64,000 bases of DNA from Zizania palustris (lineage: Eukaryota; Streptophyta; Magnoliopsida; Poales; Poaceae): contig JAAALK010000289.1 of NCBI GenBank assembly GCA_019279435.1, positions 8,686,342 through 8,750,341 of the forward strand, given 5' to 3'. This document shows positions 55,768-64,000 of the stretch, piece by piece. A model generated the notes under the pieces. That model searched no databases. It saw only the letters and a program-made list of their open reading frames with translations, and was not told the DNA's origin. Within the stretch, counting starts at the first letter, position 1. Each line of letters opens with the position of its first letter. The translations under genes were made by a program, and so were the position numbers.

Positions 55768-56700
55768 GTGTCTAAGAAAATTCTTGGAGGATCGGAAGTT
55801 CTGATTTGGAATCAGAAGTCCCAATTATTTTCTTAATTATTAACAGAGATCACAAATCGAATGTTCTGATATGGTATCGGAAGTTCCGATAATTTATGGT
55901 TTGCAAAACCGAGAGCTCAAATATGATGTTCCGATTTGGAATCGGAAGTTCCAATTATTTCTTATTTAGAGACATAGAGTTTAAACCAGAAGTTTCAATT
56001 TGGAATCGATTGATCGGAAGTTCCGATAGGGGTAATGGAAGTTCTGGCGTGTTCTAGTTTATAGATCGATAGGCTAGATCGGAAGTTCTAATAGGAATAT
56101 CGGAAGTTCTGATGTGGGCTGTGTTATAGATCGAAAGTCTTGATCGGAAGTTCCGATAGGGGTATCAAAATTTCCGATTAGGACATAACAGATTAGATCT
56201 ATTATAGATCAGATTGTGGTTAAAGTCCCACACCTTGGTATTATAAATAGAGAGGAGGAGGTCATGGATATAAGTTTTTAGAAGACCCAAATGCTCCACC
56301 CTCGCCACCACACCTCTCCTCTCCCTTCCTTCTTGATGTCAAGAGTTGAGATTGAGATTTCTTCCCGGTTCTCATGAGTGGTGCTAGCACGCTGGCGTGG
56401 GAGTAATCCTTTCCTATATGTGTGGACTCTGTGGAAGCGTTGATCGAACAATGACACTCATCGTCTTCTTCAAGTGAACATAGATGGTCTTCGCCGATTG
56501 GATCATCGAGGAACAGGCAGACCAAGACAAGGATATTTCGAGCCTGGATGAGCTGATATATTCAGATCCAGATATCGACCACTTGTAGATTCTTCGCCCA
56601 ACTTTCTTTTGCAGAGAATGTTGTGACTCGTATGGCCTTGTTGATTGTGATGTATGAGATGCATGCATTGAATTTAAATTAAATATGGCCTACATGTCAT
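55768..56700 (+). repeat. LTR-like sequence rich in GGAAGTTCCGAT
   Basis: Starts about TGTGTCTAAGAAAATTC. Between 55793 and 56185 the phrase GATCGGAAGTTCCGAT and variants recur roughly a dozen times, each a short palindrome. TATAAAT at 56242-56248 and a pyrimidine-rich leader follow, as in an LTR U3-R boundary on the plus strand. No primer-binding site or partner LTR found, so the call is tentative. Confidence 0.45.
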
Positions 56701-57335
56701 GATTATTTACAGCCCAATGCTGGTGTACATTCAGACGACCTACGTGTCGATTATTGATGCTTCAACTCATGTAACTAGTGTAGGTGCTATTTTGATAGAC
56801 TAGTACAATTCATGGTGGCAAGAGGCACACACTTAATGATGGGAGCCATGGAGATGGAGATCACCATGTGAAGGGGTCATACTATGTCACAGTCAATGTG
56901 TTACCTGTGGTGCTTACTTATGTTCCTGTCATACTATTCTTGCATGTCTCAGGCGCGCTAGGGAACGTCACCTTGCTAGAATAGTTTTCACTCAGAAAAT
57001 TAAGTACCGATGCACTTTCCAATTGTTGCACCCAGCAAGGATCTCGATCATCGATAGTGGGTCTGCCAATGTAGGGTGCTATCTTTTATCTTGACCAACT
57101 GGGTGAAAATCGGACTTCCGCATGCATAGTATTGGTTTGCTTAACGAAGCTATAAAAACAGTTTTGGGCCTTGGGGCTTGGAGTTGGATGTCATACATTG
57201 GATGCTACTCCAATGAACAAGAGTCACATATGATGTGATTAGCAAAGTGTTACTTACCTATGTCTGTTAGCTTCTAGCAGTGATGCCAAAGCTCACTAGG
57301 AGTTAGTTGAATATGGATCTTGTCACACTATTAGT
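56701..57335. other. Non-coding, probably retroelement-derived DNA
   Basis: No gene recognised on either strand. Ends with TTAGT (57331-57335), the expected target copy for element Z. Confidence 0.35.
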
Positions 57336-57830
57336 TGTTGGTGTAAAAGATTACGCTAACAGGTTTCTGAAAGTTAGAAACTAACAAATGAAGTGTTTGC
57401 GAAGTAAACTATTTCAAGCCTCCGAAAGGATAATAGCTCAAAATAGTTCTAAGATGTATATTGAATAACTTGTATTCGGTCCCCATTACAGGGTAAAACA
57501 GGGGGTATTTATAAGCCCAAACATTAAGGAAAAGACCCTTTTACCCCTCTATTACAACCGACATAGTGGAAACTATTCGGTACCCTTAATAGAGCTAAAA
57601 TGGTAAAAGACTAATCTAATGAGAAAGAAGATAAGTCTTCCATCCTAGCTGGCAAGGAAGCTTTCGGAAGAGTCCTAGTTCGAAGATATACTCCGAACTA
57701 GAGTTCGCCTCCATACTTCGAACTTGATCCACGGTGATTCCGGAGTTATATGCTGGAAACTTTTGATTCAATCACCTGCCTTTGTCCTGTTACCATAATG
57801 GCTCTGAGGATGAAATATTTTTCCCCAACA
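57336..57830 (-). repeat. 3' LTR of element Z (495 bp)
   Basis: Plus-strand ends are TGTTGGTGTAAAAG and TTTTCCCCAACA. Minus-strand TATA box (GCTTATAAATACCC) near 57506-57515. It is an inverted relative of the LTR of A. Confidence 0.88.
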
Positions 57831-58160
57831 GTAGCCCCTCGAATACGCTTCTCCGCTAGACCTGTGATGTTAGGAGAGTAGTATACGCAAGAGAAATAAT
57901 CATGTGCAGAGACTAACAATTTTAATCAGCCTTCGAAATATGCGGAGATTCGAAACTTCGAATCAACTTATAAGAAAATTATGTTCGAACTATTTTTAGA
58001 ATTAACTTAAAAAGTCCGAAAGCTTTTTTAGGCTTAAAAGAAATAGCCGTTGGCTTTTTCTTCAACGGAAATTAAGGGAATGTGTTAAGTTCGCAAAAAG
58101 ATAACGGTCAAGAATGCGAAACGACAGAACACCAAACGGTAAAATTTGTGGCCGGGGCTA

Positions 58161-58168
58161 TAAATAAG
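58161..58168 (+). promoter_or_regulatory. TATA box of the antisense gene in Z
   Basis: GGGCTATAAATAAGGG about 105 bp upstream of the ATG at 58271, outside the LTR. Equivalent to 26854 in N and 3046 in A. Confidence 0.5.
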
Positions 58169-58270
58169 GGACCTGGATCCTTCCCAAATACTTTCTCACC
58201 ACTTTCGTGCAAACAAACCAGAAGTCAAGACCTAGCCTCCATTCCTTCTTTGAGCAACCAGAGCAAATCC

Positions 58271-61200
58271 ATGGCGAAGACTAGTTTCAAAGTTCCTGGG
58301 GCGGCTTCAGCCTTGGCTCGGCAGCAAGCTGCGGCTGCAGTAGCGGCGGCGACATCGGCGATGACGACTCAGACAACAACAATAGCGGCAATGGCGGCGC
58401 CAGGAAGAAATCCCCAACGTGATGATCCTCAAGATCTCCTTCCGGCCTCATCGAAGTATGCAGATTAGTCTTACCAACTAGGACCTTCAACCTGCAAGAG
58501 GGAGTCGCTCGCAGCAGCGATAGAAGGGAAGATTAGTTCAGAGATTGTGATTCGCAAACCTGGAAAAGAAGCTATTCCTTCACCAAGGTCCGGAGAAGTG
58601 GTTGTCTTCGAAGCCTTTTTCGAAGCTAGATTAGGGCTCCCGGCTGTCGACTTCCTAGCCGAGGTACTGGATTTATTCCATGTTACTCTCCCCCAACTCT
58701 CTCCGAACGCAATATCACGCCTTTCCATCTTCGAGTGCGCGTTGCGAGCTGAAGGCTGCGAAGGAAGAGCAGAAATCTTCGCAGCCCTACACCGGGCTTC
58801 TTGCCAACCCAAGACCTTCGTAGGCCTCGGAGGTGAAAAGATGGTGGTGGCCTTCGGGAGTATTAACTTCCGGCTCAGAGATGAATATGCTCTTCGATTT
58901 CCAGGTAAGGCCATCAATGCCAGATGGTATACGGATTGGATCCTCCGATGGTTTTACGCCGACGTTGGAGCAGGAAGCCGCTTAGCTGGACCTCTACAGG
59001 ACATAAACTTTCGGAGAGAAGCTCTTGTACATCCGGATCCAGCCAGCTCGAAGCTCACCTTAGCCTACTTCAGAGGATTAGCCATCGCCTGAGTATGAGG
59101 GATCTGGTAGAGGAGTTCATCGGACTTCAGATCCCCCCTCTGATGGCCAACTAGCCAATCACCTTCGAAGAAGATACGGAAGGTGACCTTCGAAAAATTT
59201 CTTCGAGCTCGAGCCCTACAGGTAACTTCGAAAACAACATGTTTCATATATATTTATTTGATGAAATAACGAACATCAACTTATCTTTCAGCCTCTCTAG
59301 CTCCTATGACTTCGGAGCAAATTGTGTGGGCTTCGAAGAAAATTCTGGGAGTTCCGACTCCGGCCGAGAAAGAATGGAGGATTAAGTTAGTAGGTACTTG
59401 GGAACGGTCCAACCGAGTATGGGGGCTACTCGAAGTTGTTCCCCCTCCTCTTTTGGATTGGGTGCCTTCAGAACAAGGGCCTAAGAAAAGGAAGGCATGA
59501 AGTTGGAGCCTAGACCTCTACCAAGACTCCATCGAAGAAGGTAGCCTGAAACACAAAAAGTGCGGCACCTTCAAGCCCAATAGCTTCGGTCTCTGATTCC
59601 TCAGAGGATGAAGGTAGAATGCTTGTTGACCTGATTGACAAAGATGGAGCCCAAACAGATGCAAGCATCGGCGATGCTACGAAGGTGCCAGAGTTGCCAA
59701 GCAGCCTCGGGCAAGTTGAAACTTCGACTGCTCAAGAAAACTTACCGCGGGATGAAGCCCCTGTGAATGAAGGTGGAGCCGAAGTTGCTGCAGAATCAAC
59801 TTCGATTCCGGATGAAACAACGACTGCGGCTCCCGAAGAGGCTCCAACAGTCGAAGATTTAACCATGAATTCTGACTCCGACGAAGACTTTGGGATAGCT
59901 TTTGACCCACCAAGAATTCGGAGGTAAACTTCACATAATTCCTTTGTTCTTTTTTTTGCAAAATTATACAATGTATAATACCTTTGCCTCAACAGGATCT
60001 GCTCCTATAGAAAAGGTCCATCCCGAAGATACAATTCCTGGGACTTCAGCAACTCCGGAGCCAATTCCAGAAGTCGCCCCAATGGGACCTGGAAAAGGTA
60101 AAGGCAAAATGGACTCTCTCCCTGCTCCGAGTTCGGGATTAACTCCATCTGAGTCGACAGACGGAGGTCAATCTACAGAGGGGGGCCAGTCTAGCCGAAG
60201 TTCCTGAATATACGGCCCAGCGCTTCGACCCCTCGCCGAGCGAAGACGACCAGAGGGCCTTGTCTTTGCTCCCTCTTCTAGCTCTTTTCTTGGAGCGAAG
60301 AACTAGACTTCGGACTTTGCTCGAACCTTTGGATCGAGCTAGCCGCGAAGTCGGGGAGACAGACTTGGTAGCCATCCCGAGCGAAGATAAGGGTTCGGAG
60401 CTCAATGCCGCCATGGAACGTGCAGCATACCAGGTACGAAGTATCTGCAAAACAAAATTGATCTCATATACAAATAATTTCTCACCTTGGTTTTTCCTCT
60501 TTGCAGCAAATAGTCTTGGCCAGAGCTGCCAACGTTTCAAACGAACGTGGAAGCCTTCGCCTTCGAGAGGAAATCACTACTCTTTAGAGAAATCTTAACA
60601 TTTCCGAAGGTCGAATCTCCCATCTAGACAACATGGTCTCAGCAGAGCGGAGGGCCAGGCAAAGCTTGGAAACTGCAAATAAGGAGCTCGAAGCAGAACA
60701 AATCATGCTTCAGGCGGAAATAGAAAAGATGCGGGCGGAGAATGCTACGGCGGGGGCTGAACTTGTCAGGCTCCGGGAGGAAAAGGCCAAAACTACAGAG
60801 GAGGCTAGCCACCTACTTAACCAGAAAAATTCTTTGGCTATGGAGGCAGCTAGGCTCTCCGGTGTGGTGGAAGAATTGACTTCAGCGAAGGACGCCTTGC
60901 TTGAAGATAAGCTGAAATCAGAGAAGGTAGCTGCGGAGGTCATGAACAAACTCCTAAGTGTTCTAGAGTACTTCAGTACTACTGGGACACTTCCTTCGTA
61001 ATGACAACGCCTCCTTGCTTCGGTGGCTAAAAATGATCCAAGGAGCTACGAAGAGAATGAAGATGGCAGGCATTCGGTACGGAGAAATCTCCGGACAAGT
61101 GGCTACTATCGGCATACTTTGTTACTATGAAGATCTGGCAACATCGATAACTCTGAACGCAGAGGCGGCTCCCATTACCTTTGACGACAGTCGGCTTCTT

Positions 61201-61880
61201 ACTCCTTCCGAAGATGTGGCCGCTGCTTGGCAAGCCTTCCAAGCTTCATGGAGAGCCGAAGGTCGTACTGCGATCAAGGCTTGGATTGACGAAGGACAAT
61301 GCCAAAAGCAAGCTCGGTCGCAAGCCTCGAGTAGCCAGCCTCCGCCAAACCCGCAGGTCTAGATTTGCCTTAGGATCCTGACTATGTAAAGAATCATGCT
61401 TTTTGTACATTTATGAATGAAAATTTGCTTATCTTGTTTTTTAGGCTTCACCTCATATGGAAGATGTCGAAGTGTTTTAAGCTAACTTTGATCTTTTTAA
61501 ACATTACAAGCGACCTCGATTTTTAGTTCCTCGAGATAGCTCCGGTGCAATTACGCCCGAAGTAAGCAAAGATATACTATCTTATATTAAATAGGAAGAA
61601 AAAGAAGTTAGCTTGGAAGCTTCATCTTCCGAAGACATCGCATTGTCCGAAGTCGAAGATTAAGCTCAGGGTAAAAAACCTGAAGAACTTGGAAGCTGGG
61701 AAAGGACGCCCGAACGACTCCGAACTTGGGCCGAGCTTCAACAAGAACAGAAAGACTTTAGAGCTTCGAAGGGAGGTAGGAGAGTTAAACGTAAAGTTGT
61801 TAGAACTCCCGGCTCTGGAACTAGTCGTTCCAATCTTAGCTCTAGAGATCGAAGGGGTCTTCGATTCCTTCTCGGTATAG
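58271..61880 (+). pseudogene. Decayed antisense gene of element Z
   Basis: Starts MAKTSFKVPGAASALARQQ; TAG at 58466-58468; then the same frame continues with the conserved domain (VFEAFFEARLGLP, FECALRAEGCEGRAEIF, WYTDWILRWFYADVG). A frameshift near 59075 precedes SMRDLVEEFIGLQIPPL. Intron acceptor TTTCAG at about 59292, then MTSEQIVWASKKILGVPTP and LVGTWERSNRVWG, a stop, an acidic region, a further exon (LSLLPLLALFLERRTRLRTL), coiled coil at 60633-60960, and a last part near 61690-61880 ending SLRFLLGIDTNFS-like, matching the C-terminus of the N protein. Exon order and several splice sites match N. Several stops and shifts make it non-functional. Confidence 0.82.
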
Positions 61881-62810
61881 ATACCAATTTTTCATGATGT
61901 AATCATAATTTGTTCGAATAATAAATATTGATTTTTAAAATTGTCTCCCTACTTGCCAGCTCCTCTTTGCGCGTAAGCAACTTCGAACATACTCAAAGAT
62001 GGTTAGGCGTAACGAAAAACTTAGGAGTACAATTTTGGAGGCTCGGAGCCCCTCAGCAATTTAAAGATTGATTAAAATCTTATAAAATGTCTTCGACTAC
62101 TTGGAGTCTGAAGATTGGTAACTTAGTACCTTGTGTTTTGAAAGAAATCACTTTGGACAACTTTACGGACACTTTAGTGTCCCAAACGATTGGTCACTTT
62201 GGAGTTTTTTCACAGATATTCGAAGCTCATGAGCTCAAACTCTGTTTGTTTTTGCGTCCTTCGGCTCTTTTTGCGAATTCAATCAAACCGGTGGTTTGGA
62301 ATTCGCAGTGGTCTCCTTGGAATCTTTTTACGGATGCTTTCAAGCCGAAACTTGGAATCCACATTATTTGGTCTCCTTGGACTCTTTTTACGGATGCTTT
62401 CAAGCCGGTGGCTTGGAATCCGTTTTTTCAGTGACTTTCCCACCTCATCGGAAGCTTCAGACCAGTGGTCCGATGTCCGAAAAATATGATTCAAATTAAT
62501 GACACTTCCCTCCTGGTCAACTTCGCTATTCCAGTGCGTCCACTAGAAGTGGGAAGTATGTGGGGGGTAGGCATTATCTGAACCATAAGCTTTATTGATT
62601 CGGAAGGTGTATACAAATGATTGCAAGGAGCCCCTATGCGAAATATCGCTTTAGGTGCTCTGCATGCCATGTATGCGTTAACTCTTCACCTTCCAAATTA
62701 GCTAACTTAAAAGAACCAGGACGCCCTGAGCGGACAATTATGTATGGACCTTCCCACTTATTTCCTAATTTCCCTGGCGCTATAATACTTCGCAAAACGA
62801 GATGACCCGG
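61881..62810. other. Non-coding interior of Z with a 60-bp tandem duplication
   Basis: 62311-62370 and 62371-62430 are tandem copies (GTCTCCTTGGAATCTTTTTA / GTCTCCTTGGACTCTTTTTA), with weaker earlier copies from about 62195. Open frames across it in three frames are repeat by-products. Between the antisense gene's end and the integrase stop. Confidence 0.6.
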
Positions 62811-64000
62811 TCAAAGTTCAATAATCTTGACCTTTGGGACGAACCAAGTCTTTGTCTGCTGCTGATACTTTGACAAATTAGCAACAGCTCGAAGTCTTGT
62901 CTCTTCTGTTAAATCCAGCGAAGTTTGTCTTTCTGCTTCTATTTCCGGTTCGATGTTGCAAAGGGATCCTCCTTTAAGCTCCGTTGGTGTCATAGCTTCG
63001 TCTCCGAATAATAGTCTGAAAGGAGTGAAACCAGTAGACCTTGTCTGAGTTGTCCGAATGGACCACAGGATTTTCGGGAGCTCTTCAGTCCACAGCCCTT
63101 TTGCCAATCCAACTATTCTTCGATTCAGCCCTGATAAGATATTACCGTTGGCTCTTTCAACAACTCCGTTAGACTAAGGATGCCTTACTACAGCAAAACA
63201 TAACTGGACGCCTAGGTCTTCACAGAATTTCTTGAAGGGTTCTGCATCAAATTGTGTTCCATTATCAACTGTCAGCTGCCGAGGCACTCCGAACCGGCAT
63301 ATAATATTCTTCCAGAAAAAGTTTTGTACATTATTCGAAGTGATAGTTGTTAGGGGCTCTGCTTCGACCATTTTGAAAAGTATTCAATTGCTACCACAGC
63401 GAACTTCAAATTTCCTTTTGCTACTAGGAAGGGAACAATAAGATCCATGCCCCATCTGGCCATGGGCCATACTGGAGCAATGACTTGAAGAGTTGTTGGT
63501 GGGCGATGACTTCTTCGTCCCATCCATTGACATCCTTGGCAAGTACGGACTAAGCTCTCCGCATCAGCTAGTATTGTAGGCCAATAAAGCCCCTGGCGAA
63601 GTGTCTTTCCTGCCAAAGCTCGAGGGGCTAAATGGCTACCGCTGAGTCCTTCATGAATTTCTCGAAGAATTTCTTGACCTTCGTCTTAAGATATACATCG
63701 GAGCAAAGGGGAACATACTCCGGCCTTGTACAAAATACCGTTGATTATATGATAACTCCTAATTCTGAGTTTCAGCCTCGAAAGTTGTGGCCCTTCAGAC
63801 ATACTTGTTTCTCCTTGCAACAATTCCATAATTGAACTTCGCCAATCTGTACCTGGAATGCCAAGGACTTCCGTAGCAGGGATTTGTGGCACCGAAGGTG
63901 TACTGAGTTATTAATAAAAAGTCTCTTCTGGTATGTCCATAGATCCAGCTGCAGCTTTTGCTAAGATGTCAGCTTGCACATTTTCTGCTATAGGTATACT
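62811..64000 (-). pseudogene. Element Z pol: end of RNase H and integrase
   Basis: From the right edge leftward: AENVQADILAKAAAGSMD (end of RNase H, near 63950), GTDWRSSIMELLQGE and IINGILYKAG, zinc-binding domain (GLYWPTILADAESLVRTCQGC), WGMDLIVPF and RFGVPRQLTVDNGTQFD (two catalytic Asp), a TAG at VRHP*SNGVVERANG (Q to stop, catalytic Glu kept), then GFTPFRLLFGDEAMTPTEL and a C-terminal end near 62811. Stops also occur near 63893-63910 and 63640. Ty3/gypsy type, clearly decayed. Confidence 0.88.

Larger units (their letters stand above)
57336..64000 (-). mobile_element. Element Z: Tat-type Ty3/gypsy retrotransposon, 3' portion
   Basis: LTR 57336-57830 followed on its right by a polypurine tract (minus strand CGAGGGGCTAC), so this is the 3' LTR of a minus-strand element that continues beyond the window. 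Next comes an antisense gene relic (58271-61880), a non-coding stretch, and integrase and part of RNase H on the minus strand. This order (pol, antisense extra ORF, 3' LTR) is the known Tat arrangement and supports reading N and A in the same way. LTR family is that of A. Confidence 0.9.

Noticed and set aside
3444..57830. LTRs of A and Z as the two ends of one giant element
   Set aside because: They are in opposite orientation and each has its own polypurine tract on the inner side of its own element, so they belong to two separate insertions of one family.

Overview
This window looks like intergenic, repeat-dense DNA of a plant nuclear genome, most likely a grass (Poaceae). The grass assignment is an inference from the element types: Tat-lineage Ty3/gypsy elements with antisense extra ORFs, a Sirevirus-type Ty1/copia element, and a CACTA transposon with a Ulp1-type second gene. 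I cannot name the species. Only one ordinary host gene is recognisable, a small multi-exon endosulfine (ENSA/ARPP-19 type) gene on the minus strand at about 5.95-7.75 kb. Almost everything else is mobile DNA, much of it nested and datable by exact target-site duplications (TSDs).

Layout. 1-3937: 3' end of a plus-strand Tat-type gypsy element (A) whose extra antisense gene runs on the minus strand. It sits in a copia-type LTR fragment (B, 3938-5524). 5525-8599: host DNA with the endosulfine gene. 8600-20537: a gypsy LTR (X) split by a complete minus-strand Sirevirus-like copia element (C, 8756-20220, TSD TCCGT). 20621-about 22756: LTR of the B family in the opposite orientation (S). About 22.8-23.28 kb and 54.69-55.57 kb: an old gypsy gag relic, split by element D.

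Element D (23278-54691, minus strand, TSD GATTC) is a gypsy element with gag, protease, RT, RNase H and integrase domains, inactivated by many nonsense changes. It has three insertions. N (25562-32703, TSD AAGAG) is a young non-autonomous gypsy element. A CACTA transposon (36366-48916, TSD TAC) has two broken transposase-type genes, a 290-bp tandem array and a long foldback. A fragment of a plus-strand gypsy 3' end lies at about 49.78-50.65 kb. Removing N restores a continuous integrase reading frame and removing the CACTA restores the protease region, which confirms both insertions.

55768-about 56700 is LTR-like with many GGAAGTTCCGAT motifs. From 57336 to the end lies another Tat-type gypsy element (Z), minus strand, of the same LTR family as A.

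The most interesting object is N. It has near-identical LTRs and no gag or pol, but carries an apparently intact five-exon gene (999 codons plus stop) on the strand opposite to its own transcription. That gene has its own TATA box just inside the 3' LTR. Homologous antisense genes in A and Z are decayed. N also has nine tandem hairpin-forming repeats near its primer-binding site.
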